The notes below the pieces were generated by a model. That model was not told the DNA's origin. It made no database searches and saw only the letters and a list, made by a program, of their open reading frames with translations. A DNA stretch of 64,000 nt from Timema cristinae. Its lineage: Eukaryota > Arthropoda > Insecta > Phasmatodea > Timematidae. This document shows, piece after piece, positions 11,941 to 24,565 of this stretch. Each line of letters begins with the position of its first letter. The first letter of the stretch is position 1. Both the position numbers and the translations under genes were made by a program. The stretch lies in the NCBI GenBank assembly GCA_039000515.1, contig JBCFYV010000100.1:22768305-22832304 (forward strand), in the 5' to 3' direction.

Positions 11941-12848
11941 CAGTAATCTTGTCTGCACAGACATATACGCGTTTCTTGTATTTATTTATATTTAAGGCTC
12001 AGACGTTTCTGACATGCCATATTTACTTTTTAAATTAATTCTGAAGAAGATAAACAGGTTTTAAGCTAATTTTATTATAAAAAATTCGTTTTTATTTTGC
12101 ATACAATTGTATACTTGATTTTTTTCTTCAATTTTAAATATATTTGAATTATTTTTTTAGTATATAATAGTGCATGTGTTGAAGACATTTGTGAAATATA
12201 TTTACTATTACTCGCACACATATATGATTGCAAGGACTAACGCATCACTCTTGTGTTAGATTATATTTGACGGTGACTGGTCGAGACCCGATTGGATGTA
12301 TTGATAATTTATTTTTCTGAATGTTTTACCTCTTTCTGTTCATGAAAATGGTTGTGCATGTCTTCTAAAATGATATCTTCCTTATCTCCGCCCCTTTAAC
12401 TTAATTAACATATGTGTATAACCCGAATGGGTACTAATAATACGGATGGAGGGGGGCAGTTGGGGGGGGGGGGTGATACGATTAAAAATAGAATTCTATA
12501 TTTTACAGAATAAAAATAAAAATAATAAACACAATAAAAATTATTTGCCAGTCAATGAAATTTCATTGCCTAACTACATAATAGTATTAAATCTAAAATT
12601 TATTTTTTAACAAATGTTATGACATTTAAATTGATTATTAAATATTTTCAGGCAACTTTAGTCATTGTTAAATGTATTTTAAAAGCCGCGATTATATTTT
12701 TAGGTAATAATTTGATTTTTATGGCAATGTTTGATATTTTATGAGTATATTTCATATTTTTCTTAAGGCTTAATCAGCTAAGCCCTAGTAGTATTGACAC
12801 AAAATGCAGAATGACTCTTTGGATTACTGGTTGTCAAGGTGAATATCA

Positions 12849-13092
12849 TTATTATTATTATTATTATTAGCACCGCGTCTTACTACCCGTTCGGGTTATA
12901 CGCACTTACGCTAATGTGTAATGGTAGGGTGATTGTGAGATGAAATGGAGGACCTACAGTTTAACGTGGAATCTGAACCACGGTGGAGACCTAGCATTCC
13001 TCACATTCACAAGATGTCTTGTCAGAGGTGAAGGAAGGGTTTGGCAATCAGATAAATCTGTGCCGGGACCGAGGATTGAACCCCGGCCGCCA
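12849..13092 (-). mobile_element. SINE-2, 5'-truncated, with target-site duplication
   Basis: Minus-strand copy from an (ATT)n end and tail (GCACCGCGTCTTACTACCCG on the + strand) to the B box; the A box is missing. AAGGTGAATATCA flanks both sides (12836-12848 and 13093-13105), a 13-bp duplication that fixes the insertion edges. Confidence 0.93.
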
Positions 13093-13695
13093 AAGGTGAA
13101 TATCAATTTTTATTATATTTTACTTATCAACAACCAAAAATATTTTTTTTTATGTAAATCATGGAGAGTTATGGATTCATTTCGTTTAAATTCTTAAGGA
13201 TGTTATTATAGTTAATTTTAGGGCGTGACTCAGTAGATGGTTCTCACGTTTAATTCTCAACGTAGGCGTTATTGATACTATTTTCATTTTAACGTTCCGT
13301 TCCTTTGCCAGAAAATCTTTTAAATAAAGTATTTATGAACTAAGTGTTGACTACTCTTTTTGTTTGGAATATTGTTGCCTATAGTTAAAAGTCTATAAAG
13401 TTCAAACAAATTGTTTCGAGTCTTATAATGTGTTATTTGATAGTCATAATAATTATTACACTTTGGAGTAACGGCAAAGTTCTACGCACTGATAACACTA
13501 CAATACACGACACAATGTATCTTCAGAACACACTGGTGCTCTTCGTGTTGCCAACACAACATGTTCTAAATAAACTTCCCTGTTACCACCCTTTTATCGA
13601 TATCTTGTAGGTTTTATAACTCACCGTCCACTTCTAGTTACCATACATTAAGCATTAATTTAGAATTTAATTTGTTTTATCAACAGATGTATTAA

Positions 13696-13926
13696 CCCAC
13701 TTTTGTGGCCGAATGGTCTAGCGCGTCACGATCGTGTTAGACAGACCTGTTGGTGTTCGAGTCCTGTGCAGGTCTAATGAAGGTGATTTTTTATAAAGTT
13801 GTTTCCCACACTCCTTCCACGCCAATGTGGGTAGATTATCTCTAAAATACTTCGCTCTTTATCTATTCCCGATTAGAATCATTATCAAATATGCGTATAT
13901 CCTGAACCGGTAGTAATACACGGTGG
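13696..13926 (+). mobile_element. SINE-1
   Basis: Head TTGTGGCCGAATGGTCTAGC, B box GTGTTCGAGTCCTG, body with ACGCCAATGTGGGTAGATTA, and tail ending AATACACGGTGGTA. It flanks the Ty3/Gypsy-type relic on its left. Confidence 0.85.
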
Positions 13927-13939
13927 TATAAAAAATGTA

Positions 13940-14680
13940 TAACATTTGTCTTTATTAACAGCTGCGCCATCCACAACAGGTTCATCTGCATTAGGATTAG
14001 TTATATTGCTAACATCATTCAAAGTGTCATTAGAGCCATCCGCTGTATTTTGTAATTCACCCTGGTAAACAGTTATAAGCTACTGAGTTAGTTGAAGATG
14101 ATGTACAGACTTAACCCCTCTCGTCACTTATTATTATGAGCTAGGATCCTCGTGTTTGTGCAAAATCATGATTAGTTTCCATATTTTATATGTTCGTACA
14201 ACAACTATTTGACCAGATTTGAGATCAACAAGCTTACGAGGTGATCTTCTGTCATATTCTAATAATGTGGTTTTTTTTTGCTTCGCGTTGATTAGGGGAC
14301 TGCTTTGGGAAGCAAAATTGCAGTGGAAACTGGAATATGTGTCCTTACGAGACGACCTATTAACAATAATTGAGATGGTGCAAATTCTAGTCCTGATAGA
14401 AATGTGTTGCGATTTTTCTAATATTGCCAGCCACGATTCTTTTACTCTTTTTGAGAATTCGCCTACCTTTGCCAGCCCCCTTTTATTATAACCCTTTGGA
14501 CTGTGGGTAATAAGGACTTTATGCCTAAATTCAAAATCACAATTCTGGGAAAAAGTATAGCAGTCGTATGAATGTTTAAATGACCTATTATCCGCTATTA
14601 TCACAAGGGTAATTTCATGTGTGATGAAAATTATTTTGAGAATATCTATTTTGTCATGAGAATGTTTAGTGTGCAATGGT
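13940..14680 (-). pseudogene. Ty3/Gypsy-type LTR retrotransposon integrase relic
   Basis: A 180-codon minus-strand frame (14676-14134) begins inside the integrase core: an ADN..F near residue 28, then SP.GY and LA. A frame shift separates the middle block, which in another frame has the G.LVRT..P pattern typical before the integrase C-terminal domain. The last part has YDRRSPRKL..LK.GQ.V.VR, matching the C-terminal domain of Gypsy-like integrases. Below 14134 an acidic, asparagine-rich stretch remains readable with stops. Truncated at both ends against SINE-1 copies. No LTRs, gag or envelope seen. Not functional. Confidence 0.75.
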
Positions 14681-14689
14681 ACTAACTGT

Positions 14690-14926
14690 TCTAATTATTA
14701 GAATAGGCTATATTATAAATTACTCTAATGGGTTGGGGATAGTAAAGGAAGCATTTTTAGAGGTAATCTACCTTCATTTGGTTGGGAATAGAGTGGTAAA
14801 ACATTTAGGAAAAACCACCCTCAGTACACCCGATCGGGATCGAACCTCGATCTCCCTGTCATCACCAGTCGAATCTATTGATAGATTAGCACCTTAGATC
14901 ATGCGGCCGCCGAAGCAGGTACAACT
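14690..14926 (-). mobile_element. SINE-1
   Basis: Minus-strand copy with head complement ATGCGGCCGCCGAAGCAGGT at right and an eroded tail at left. It ends the Ty3/Gypsy-type relic on the right. Confidence 0.85.
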
Positions 14927-15094
14927 AAAATTAGTAAAAGTAATAGTAAAATCACAAGAATTATTTTAAAATTTTGTTACTGTCATAAAACCGACTAACA
15001 AAATTATTATTGATTCAGTTACGTTTTAACTATGCTTAAAAGTAATAGAAAAGTGGAAAACTTTAAATGCGTTCCTTTTTATTTTAACTTGAAA

Positions 15095-15300
15095 CAAACT
15101 ATGGGCAAATGGACTAGGGCATCAGTTCCCTCTATTTGGGATGGCTAGATTGGGGTTTGATACCCGTTCATGTGTATTGAGGTGTATTTTAATAAAGTGT
15201 TACCGAATATTTTTCTACGCAAAGGCGAGTGTATTTCCTCTAGTCTATATTATACTTTTGTCATCCCTATTCCATTAGTGTAAACATTTAAAAAATAAGT
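15095..15300 (+). mobile_element. Degenerate SINE-1 relative
   Basis: CAAATGGACTAGGGCATCAG, a B-box-like GGGGTTTGATACCCG and the body (ACGCAAAGGCGAG, TTCCTCTAGTCTATATTATA) are recognisable but strongly diverged. Confidence 0.5.
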
Positions 15301-15759
15301 TAATACTTTTTATTTGACTGATTATATCATCACAATACTAGTAAGCTAACAGACCAAAAAAACGCAACCCTACCCTTCCCCCCGACCATCTCTGTTAAGG
15401 GGAAAACCAACATTTTTTCAATGAAACATCTTTCGGCCTTGCTGGTAATCGTTTCCGATACCCTTAGTTCAATAGGCAGTTACGCAACCGATTTAGTTAA
15501 GGTGTTAAATTTGAGATGGAAACTGATGGCTAGTACAAGGTTATTTATTGCAAACATTGATTGAAACTGTTAGAAATCATACTTCATACTTATAGTTAAT
15601 AATAACACTGTTTGTTTTTTAATTTTTTAAACCACTGATTTATAGTTTCACAATCATTTTGTAATCGCTTTGAATAATATAAATTTATACTTTATTCACA
15701 GAGGTGTATGAATTTAAAAACAAGTTTTAAAATTCTTTTGTTCATTTGATATTTACTTA

Positions 15760-16045
15760 CACTATGAGGTAACCTAGTAGTCTAGGAAGGTGTCCATATT
15801 CCTGTACTGGGGCGGTTCAATCCTGTCCCCGGCACAGATTTATCTGATTTCACCAAACCCTCCTTCACCTCTGACAAGTACATCTTGTGAATTGTGGGAA
15901 TCCAGCCTCCACCGTGGTGTCGATCACTTATAATCTTGGTTCTATCCATTACATCTCACAATCACCCTACCATATACCAATAGCGTAAGTGCGTATAACC
16001 CGAACGGGTAGTAAGACGCCGATACTAATAATTAATAATAATACT
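15760..16045 (+). mobile_element. SINE-2, diverged full copy
   Basis: Head TGAGGTAACCTAGTAGTCTA, body with CAGATTTATCTGATTT, and tail CCCGAACGGGTAGTAAGACG, then TAATAATTAATAATAATA. Confidence 0.88.
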
Positions 16046-16054
16046 TGAGCTCTA

Positions 16055-16500
16055 TCGCATTAGGAACTCGAAGTTAATTGCCGCACTTACAAAAATAAGC
16101 CCACCTATACCCTATCTTGAGCTAGTTCTAACTAGTCCACCTTTAACACCCTATCCCTATCTTGAGCTTAGATCTATCCAGTCCCCTCATTACACCTACC
16201 CTATCTTGAGCTAGTTCTATCCAGCCACCTCATTATACCCTATCTTTAGCTAGTTCTATCCAGTCCCACCTCATTCAACTACCCTATCTTGAGCTAGTTC
16301 TATCCAGTCCACCTCATTATACCCTATCTTGAGCTAGTTCTATCAGCCACCTCATATACCCTATCTTTTCAGGTCCATTCTAATGTTAGCCTCCCTTTGC
16401 GTCTAGGTCTTCCTAATGGCATCTCCCCATTGAATTTGACATTCAGTACCCTGAACATGGTTCTCATTAACGCTGCAGATCCTGCCCATCGAAGCTTGCG
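16055..16500 (-). pseudogene. LINE type I 3' end with 40-46-bp internal array
   Basis: Minus-strand remnant: the left flank (GCATTAGGAACTCG) and right flank (TCCATTCTAATGTTAGCCTC, then TCTAGGTCTTCCTAATGGCA) match the single-copy LINE at 6.4 kb. Between them the unit CTATCTTGAGCTAGTTCTAT plus CCAGTCCACCTCATTA is repeated about seven times with small deletions. Confidence 0.8.
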
Positions 16501-17825
16501 AGAGTTTTTTCGGTATTTGATGAAGTTTTAAATTATTTTCTACATAAACTGTTTATCTCCGCTACCTCCCCTCGTTAATCCTTCCAAATCTATGGAATAT
16601 ACACATTATGATTTATAACACAATCATCGTAAAAATATCAAAATAATCTTATTGATTTGTAGCTTAACCGAAATAGGTTCGCTATACCTCTTCGTTTTCA
16701 AAATACACAAATATTGGTTTTGATAAGCAAGGCATTTCTCTTCAAATAAATACAAATCTAAAATTATTTAAGGCTGTTCCTTACATAGATCTACCACTAA
16801 TACATCTTTGAATTATTTCATAAACCTACCATATAGTATTATTATGATGCACAGGGATCATCCTAAACCAGATAGCTCTATGGAGAAAGGGGGAGGGTGT
16901 GATAAAATGAATAACAGCCAACTCTCGGTGGTGGGCTAAACTTTACGTCGGAGATAACAAAGAAACTAAAGTATTGAGACCAGTGAGGAAAAGGCTGGGA
17001 TTCCTGGCAAGACGATGATTTAGGACCTTAACTAACATAATCAAATACCACAGTAACAACCAACAAAAGAATTACCAAAGGTGGACTGCATGTGGTAAGG
17101 TTAATCAACGAACAGGGATAATAAAATATGTCCCTCTAAATATAATGAATTGCTACAAGGATACAACAAATACAATTTGTTTTAATGAAAAGTGAATGTG
17201 GATTATTGTTTTTGTGATTAAGTTTTTAATTCTTTCCAGCTCCACCAAAATACTACTTGTGAGTACTCGTCTATATACAAGTCTCGTCTTACAATAAATA
17301 ATGAAATATCATAATTTCTAAATATCAATAGTTAATAAAAGATTAAATTAAACAAATTAATTTATGTGTCCTTCATGGATCAAAGATTAGCTAAACCACT
17401 ACAAAATTTAGTGAAGAAAAATTGTTAATGTGAGGTTTATAAATTTTAAATTGTATTCCTTTAAAATAATAAAAGAGAAGAAGTAATGATTAATTTTCTA
17501 ATTGCTGATGGCTTGGATGTTCTAAGTTAAATAGTTTGGTACAATTGGTACAATTTGGTAAATTACTTTAATAAAATTATTTATTTAAATTTTACAATAT
17601 TCTGAACATGAATACAGATAATTAGGGCTATATTTCACATTCATGGGCATTACTAAAAGAAGACCCCTTTTTTTTTCACAAGGACATTCTAACTAAAACT
17701 TGTATTTTCCTCCGCATTCCTTGCCAATCTCACATGTCAAAGGTACATATACAACGAAATCACGGGAACGAAGTTTATTTTTCAATGATAATAAAATAAC
17801 ATCAGAGAAAGTTCTAATTTCTTTA

Positions 17826-18100
<275 letters not shown>

Positions 18101-19034
18101 TAGTTTCTTTCACTGAAGTGAATTTAAGTACTTAATATTCCTTTAGTTAATAAAACCAAATATTGTTTTTCATCAGAAATCGGCAAGATTCCTCACACAA
18201 TCAATTACATTTCATTCCCACATTAAAGTGCCTACACTCAATCTAGTTCAAGGCTGTTAGCTGAAAAAGACGAATGGGTTTCTTGAAAAACTAGGTTTTT
18301 GCTTTCTATGAATACTCTTGAAACGGTGCCAAAAATAAGAATAATAGCTTAAGACTATTCTGAAACGATAACATGGGTTTGCCCTCTACTTCATGGTTTT
18401 GTAGAAATATTTAATCCTGGACATATTAAGTCCACACTTGGCAACTGTGTTTGTGTTTTGTGAACCTATCCTTTTTTTACAAAATAAATAAATCACAGTA
18501 GACACATAAACATTAACTAAAATACAATAAACTCTTAAAAATAACATATAATTAATGGTTATATTTACAGTACGCAGGAAGTGCGGTTGCGCACTGTAGT
18601 TACTCGATAATGCATTATCAAACGATACAACTCTTTATTGTGTTTTACGATCGGAAAGGCTCTACAAACTCTTGACTTCTTACTAGATCATTAACTGTGA
18701 TAGTGATGGCGTTTTCCCTCATGTCTTCACTTGTCTGGATACACATTGTGGCAGAATGCCAAAACACGTTCGACTTATTGAAGCTGCGCTCTTTCCAGCC
18801 CCTCGATGTTAAAAATTGCGGATTTCACTAAGAAATTCATCCTTCGAACGGATGCTTGTTCGAGCGGCCTTGGGGTTGTGCTTTGTATATGGTTGTGGAA
18901 AAGAGTGGAGAAGGTGAAATATATGGAGGAATGTGGAATTGTTGAATATGGTAGGGAAGGAGCCTGATAAGGATGATACGAAGTGAAAAAAACGTATTGT
19001 TTGGGCCACATACACTAAGTGGGTATTGTTTAAT

Positions 19035-19170
19035 GAAGAGTCTCATGGAGGGGAAGATACGGGGGAAAGGTTTGGAATGCTAACAGATATCAAGAAAGGA
19101 AGACGCAACAAAATTATGCAAGAAGATGCTCAGAACCGAGGAAAATGGAAGATCCCCAGTTGATACTTGT
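19035..19170 (+). pseudogene. Decayed C-terminus of a third non-LTR ORF type
   Basis: In two frames the stretch reads GKIRGKG, then DIKKGRRNKIMQEDAQNRGK and WK. The pattern GK..G.G, a lysine-rich linker and AQNR..W resembles retrotransposon C-termini. Frameshifted; no intact ORF. Confidence 0.5.
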
Positions 19171-19799
19171 TTCAGGACAGATTCACGGAAGAGGAAGACG
19201 AATAAATAGTGTATATTATTTCATGTATGCTCTTTGGCGAAATGTGATATTCTTTCTTTTCATTGAGATTATGTATTTTATTTTGTTTCGCCTATCTTAT
19301 GATCTATATAAGGCATAAATTGTCCATCCATTTGTGTACTCGGTTGTTTATACACACAATACCAAGTTATGGTAGAGTTTTAATTCATATTTTTATATTT
19401 TCTGATTTATTAATTGCTGTTATTATTTTAGGTTATTTTTTTTAATTCTCTTTTCATCTTTTGTAAATAAACTTTTCCTAAATGGATTCACCCCGTTTAG
19501 TTCGCGGTCTTACTTTTATGGATTACATTACATGAGCCTATCTTACATGCTCTGCCATAGAGGAATAATTGCAAGGTAAGCCGTGTATCCCTTAGAGTAA
19601 ACAAAGGGTACCTACAAGTTTCCAGGTTATAAGCAAATGGATCCAGTTTTTGGTAAAGAAGCGAGAAATTCTGTGTGGTGTACCGTACCATCTATTTCCT
19701 AATGTAATTTTAATAAATAGTAGTAAAAGAGGGTTTTCAAAAGATTTTTGGTAATAAAATCATTCTTTAGGCCTACCTAAATATTAAGTCTTAGTCATA

Positions 19800-20115
19800 A
19801 TGAGAGGATGAATATGGATCGAGTGACGAAGCAAATATAGGAGGTAGATTGTGTAGATCAAAAGGAAGGGGTAGGCCATGTAAGACGTGGCTAAATTTGT
19901 AAATTAATGTGTTGAAAAGAGAAACATTGATAGTGTTAACAATAAAAGGTTATATATGACTTGGTGTATGGATGTTGTTAACGCGAAGCTAGTATGAAGT
20001 GTGAATAAAGTATGTGAGGATAGATTAAGATTGGATTTATTGTTTTTATAACTATATAAACAGTTTATGGTCTACCCCGTAAGTGAATGGAGTGATTAGT
20101 TATGTATGTTTAATC
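19800..20115 (+). pseudogene. LINE type II 3' end, decayed
   Basis: Matches 43321-43665 (ATGAATATGGATCGAGTGAC, AGGGGTAGGCCATGTAAGAC, TGACTTGGTGTATGGATG), but stops break the frame and the (ATGT)n tail is reduced. Confidence 0.75.
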
Positions 20116-20227
20116 GATATATGTAGTGCATAATAATGTTTAGTATTTGCAACGTATTGCAACATCCTATTATCAACTTATGCTACCTACAATCCATAAT
20201 AAATTGCGAAATATATATTTACATTTT

Positions 20228-20335
20228 TCCACCGTGTCTCATTACCCATATAAGCTACCTGCATAAATATTAATTACACTAATGGGGTATTACTTAGGAA
20301 GGTAGAATTAAGGGAGGAATGACGCTAACTTCATA
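20228..20335 (-). mobile_element. SINE-1 3' fragment
   Basis: Only tail and part of the body are present (CACCGTGTCTCATTACCCAT on the + strand). Confidence 0.65.
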
Positions 20336-20369
20336 GCAACCAGCCGGGATTGTTTTCTTATATATATAT

Positions 20370-20628
20370 ATTAGTGTCTTATCAGTTATCACCTGTTCAG
20401 GCTACACGAATATATCATAATTACTATGACGGGGTAGGGATAAGGAAGGAAGTATTTTAGAGGCAATCTACATACATTTGCGAGAAAGGAGAGCGGGAAA
20501 ACCATTTAGGTAAAAACCACCCTAAGTAGACCCAACTGTGACTCGAACTCTCATCACCCCATCAACAGCAGGCCAGTCTAACAGGAGATCGACGCCTTAG
20601 ACCATTCATCCACTGAAGCGGGTGGCAT
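20370..20628 (-). mobile_element. SINE-1, variant head
   Basis: Minus-strand copy with a diverged tail, body AGAGCGGGAAAACCATTTAG on the + strand and head complement CATTCATCCACTGAAGCGGG. Confidence 0.85.
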
Positions 20629-20811
20629 GGATTTAAACCCTGAGCTCCTCAACATATTTAAATCAGATTAAAATTAATTAGCTTGATATTTAGACCACGT
20701 TACCAAAGGTACTGGATTGTGAACAAATGTATTACAGTTTTACACACATGATATTGGTACATTAAACTAATGTTTTTAAACAATTTGTTTGTATTTAAAC
20801 TTATTTTAACC

Positions 20812-20982
20812 AGCTTCAGTGGCCGAATGATCTAATGCGTCATTATCGTGTTAGACTGGCCTGCTGATGACGGGGCAATCAGGGTTCGAATTCCTGTCGG
20901 GTCTACTAAGTTGGGTTTTATTCCTATATGACTTCCCATTTTCCTCTCACGCAAATACTGGTAGATTACCTCCATAATAACC
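20812..20982 (+). mobile_element. SINE-1, cut off by SINE-3
   Basis: Head CTTCAGTGGCCGAATGATCT, B box GGTTCGAATTCCTG and body up to GGTAGATTACCTCCATAATA. The sequence then changes to a SINE-3 head at about 20983, and no SINE-1 tail follows the SINE-3. Confidence 0.8.
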
Positions 20983-21275
20983 ATCCCGGTGGTGTAGTGG
21001 TCAATTCACCTGGCTTCGAGCCTAGCTATCCCAAAAGTCACCATGGTTTGTTTAGTTAAGCTTAAGTTAGGTTTAAGTGTCTCACTGGCTTCACACCCTC
21101 ATACTCACCATCACCGTCACCTTGTCTGGACATGGAAAGAGCCTCCATGGAAAGGATGCACAATTAGTACATTCGGGCGTCTCCTGGATAACGGTACGTT
21201 AGTACTGGCTGATCTTTCCACAAACTGGGCTACGATTGTGCCCCAGACGCGCAATACTATTATTAACACTAAAAT
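20983..21275 (+). mobile_element. SINE-3, body type a
   Basis: Head CCCGGTGGTGTAGTGGTCAA, CTTAAGTTAGGTTTAAGTGT, CATGGAAAGAGCCTCCATGG and ATTCGGGCGTCTCCTGGATA. The B-box region is deleted. It directly abuts a truncated SINE-1. Confidence 0.85.
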
Positions 21276-21699
21276 ATTTCCTTCCTCATCCTTACCTCAT
21301 TAGAGTAATTATCATATATGATAATTAAGCTTAACAAAAAGTACCACGCGATGATAAAAAAAAACTTATTTTAAAATCTCCAAACAGATAGTGGGAAATA
21401 CTAATTTGGAGTAAACGCACTCGTGTTTCGTGTGAACGCATGTTGTTACATCCAGAAGGGGGTGGGGGTGGGGGGTGTTGGCTTGATTAAAACACATCCA
21501 TGTCATCCACCGGTCCTTATAGAGACGGTTAAGGTTGAAATTGATCTCGATAAAATAGGGCGTGTCTTCAAAGTTGTGTTTTACGACCCACTGCCCCATC
21601 CATATAACCACCCCACGGCTTCTCTTGATGATGTAGGGGACGAAAGAAAAAAAAAATATATATATATATAGAAGAGAGAGAGAGAGAGCGCGCGCGTTG

Positions 21700-21955
21700 A
21701 ACTATGTTTTACCACGTTCCCACGTTTATCTTATACGCTTACATTAATTACGATAGTATATTAGAATGAGGAAGCTAGATTTTTAAAATAATTGGCCCCA
21801 CATTCTCGTTTCAAGGGAGTGGGAGACAAAATAGGAAAATAATATCATTAGTATACTCGGATAGGATAATAACCCTGAACTCCTAGACACCGATAAATCA
21901 GACTAGGTGAGTCTGACATTTAGTCCACGTGATCACCGATGTGAGTAAAGGTGTT
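21700..21955 (-). mobile_element. Degenerate SINE-1
   Basis: Minus-strand relic: TACCACGTTCCCACG, TTATACGCTTACATTAATTA and AGGGAGTGGGAGACAAAATA match the tail and body loosely, and the head region (TTTAGTCCACGTGATCACCG) is eroded. Confidence 0.5.
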
Positions 21956-22234
21956 CGTAAACTTATCTGCAAATACAATATAGTCCATTAAAACAATAAT
22001 GCAATACATGTATAGGTTTTAACTATGTTTAACTTGTTTTTTAATACTTATCTACTAACTTAATTGGTGCCTATATCGTTCCTCAAATTTAATATTAAAT
22101 CGAAATAAAAGAATTTTTTTTTATTTCGATCACAGCAATTTTAATTAAATAGAAGGATTTTTTGACATTTTCTTATTTATAAATCCATTGGTCATACATG
22201 CAGGAACTATATATTAATGTGTTTTTACTAACTC

Positions 22235-22622
22235 GGGGATGAAGGGGATTCGAGAAAAGGTAAGCGTTATTGCAGTTTTTATATTAAAAAAAAAATTTAC
22301 CAAAATAAATCAAATATTAATCTGGTAAAAACATAGCGCTTATAGTTTTCTTCACTTGGTGATGCTAGCATCTATTGAATATCTTCAAGGATACTTTTTC
22401 TTTTAATTTAAAAAGTTTCTCATCTAATATCTCATCTCTATGTCCTTAACAGATATTAAACAACTGTTGATATCAGCATGCGAAGAAAATTAAACTTTAT
22501 GTTTCTACTGGAGCAATATTTTATTTATCTCTACAAAAAAAGAAGTTTTGCTATAAAAACTGCAAGAATACTAACATTTTCTCGTGTCCCATTCCCCCGC
22601 CACCCCCACCTCCTTAAGGAGT
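22235..22622. mobile_element. Foldback element, diverged
   Basis: Arms TTATTGCAGTTTTTATATTA...ACCAAAATAAATCAAATATT and AATTAAACTTTATGTTTCTA...TTTGCTATAAAAACTGCAAG, ending at CCACCTCCTTAAGGAG. Centre and left arm are eroded. Confidence 0.8.
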
Positions 22623-23337
22623 AACTAGTGTCATAATCTCATGCATGAATAAAATTTTATCAGTAAGGGTAGCTCCCTGAACAATATTAAAACTTATAAG
22701 GTATACTCGCTTTGCTCGTTAGAGCTTCCAAACCCCCAGAGAGTTTTCTTTGCCAGTGGATGTAAACTAATTTAATTCCAGCATTGTTTGGAACGTAACA
22801 ACTTAAAGTTACCGGTATTGTATTGTATTTTTCACACATTAGTTTAGTTTTTCCATACTTATAGGGTAGCTAGAATCATAAAATTTGGCACACTTATGGA
22901 AATTTGATTTGCCAATATGATTGTCAAATTTTATTATATAACTGTCCCATAAATGTGTCAGAAAATTTAAAAATGTATGGAAAATGTGCAAAATTTAACT
23001 AAAATAAAAATCTAAGGTATAATCGATGGAGATACGACAAAAGGCAATAAGATCTAACTTATGGATCTTGCCAAATCCGTTCTGCCGGTGCAATCCGATT
23101 TTTGATATGTTTTACCGTTTAGCCACAAAAGACCTCTAAAGAAAGCTCCACACTGACTTAAAAGTGGCTCCACAATTTTGAAATTTTCGGGGGTTAAAAA
23201 TTAATTTCTTAATTTCTTAACCTTTTGAAATTTTACCGTCAGTTACAGACTAGAAGCTATAATTTTGCCAAATTTCAAGTTTCTAGAACTTCTGAAAGTA
23301 GGTAAACATTAATGTCGGTGAGTGAGTGTGTGAATGA

Positions 23338-23410
23338 ATCAGACATGTGGCTTTATAGTAGTATAACGTGCCCAGAAAGTGCACTTTAAATACCTCTGAT
23401 AAAAAATATT
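23338..23410 (+). mobile_element. SINE-4 tail fragment
   Basis: AAGTGCACTTTAAATACCTC, then TGATAAAAAATATT, matches the end of SINE-4. Confidence 0.55.
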
Positions 23411-23479
23411 ATATCTATCAAAAGTGACAACTGCAGACTACATTACTTGACTAATTATTTCAGCACACGACATATAAAC

Positions 23480-23645
23480 TAACTTAACTAACTGGAACAA
23501 ACCAAACATTCAGCCCCCGGCTTAGTTCATAACGGTGAAAGGGTAAGCCCACATTTCACGCATGATAAATTTTCTGCCATTTCAGGAAATCAAACCGTAG
23601 ACTACTAGTTTTACAGTCAAACGTGCTACCGACAGATCTAAAAGC
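23480..23645 (-). mobile_element. SINE-5, 3'-truncated
   Basis: Minus-strand head and first body part: CAGCCCCCGGCTTAGTTCAT, a GGTAAGCCCACATTTCACG block and a degraded B-box complement (GGAAATCAAACCG). Confidence 0.65.
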
Positions 23646-23735
23646 GTTGGACGATAGATGCTATCAATACCTTTATAATAACACTAACAAAATGGTCAAA
23701 TGTTATCAATTGTCATCTTAAAAGAATAGGTTTCC

Positions 23736-23978
23736 ACACGCTTCAGTGGCCGCTTAGTTTTATACGCTACTCTCGCATTATTCTGGACTGCTGATGATGA
23801 GATTGAGGTTCGAATCTCGGTTGAGTGTACTGTAGATGGTTTTTCCAAATTGTTCACCCTCCACGCAAATCCGGGTACACTTCCTATTAATATAGCCTCC
23901 CTAAACTCTAAAAACCATTCGCATAATTAGTAAATAAGCGTATAACCCGAACGGTTAATAAGACGCAGTGCTAAAAAA
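23736..23978 (+). mobile_element. SINE-1
   Basis: Head CGCTTCAGTGGCCGCTTAGT, B box GGTTCGAATCTCGGTTGAGT, body, and tail CGTATAACCCGAACGGTTAA ending near 23978. It lies about 90 bases before GPCR exon 1. Confidence 0.88.
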
Positions 23979-24069
23979 AATAAGTTTCTCTTTAATAAAA
24001 GGTCCTTCCTATACAAAATTATTCTGTACCATTATCTTACCTCTTGTTCCAGTCTGAGTGAGCTCCATA

Positions 24070-24327
24070 ATGTTCTTGGGTCCTGTTCTCCTGCTCCTGC
24101 TCCCTCCGGAGACCATCTTGTCCGGTCTGAACCAGACCAGCTACCCTGGAGAGGTCTCCACTACACCCAAGTGTAGGTCCAGGGGGCTCTCCTTGCCGGA
24201 AGAAGAGTTCCGGTTACACACGTGTGCGCTCTGCTACCATTTCATGCACCCCACCAGCTTCCAACCGACTACAAGGTGGACTAAAGTGGATGGCGACATA
24301 ATGCGCTTGAAATTTGGAAACGCCACT
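24070..24327 (+). CDS. GPCR exon 1: signal peptide and start of ectodomain (residues 1-86)
   Basis: The ATG at 24070 opens MFLGPVLLLLLPPETILSG, a typical signal peptide. An in-frame TGA at 24055 means the start cannot lie much further upstream. A possible acceptor (TTGTTCCAG ending at 24052) suggests a non-coding first exon further upstream, which I could not place. Two N-glycosylation sites (NQT, NAT) and cysteines near residues 34, 52 and 55 suit an extracellular domain. The exon ends in ACT before gtgagt, phase 0. This is the least conserved part of the family, so its assignment rests on position, signal peptide and phase. Confidence 0.75.
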
Positions 24328-24439
24328 GTGAGTTGACGTTTTCTTTCTTTCTTTTTTTCTTTTTTTATAAAGTAAATGTTAACTTTTAATATGGGGGTCA
24401 GGGTTGAATATGGCACACATTTTAGAGGACATTAATGGA

Positions 24440-24545
24440 TATAGCAGGGATCGCAAACTCACGGCCCGCGAGCCAAATCCGGTATATCTGACCAGCCCAT
24501 TTGTCTGCAATACCTTACTATTTGGCCTGCAGTCTCTTACATACA
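24440..24545 (+). mobile_element. Fragment of the GCGGCCC-type repeat
   Basis: GGATCGCAAACTCACGGCCC, GCGAGCCAAATCC and TTATTTGGCCTGCAG match the left end of the element at 5430. Truncated just before the SINE-4. Confidence 0.4.
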
Positions 24546-24565
24546 CAATTAATAATAATAGTTTA

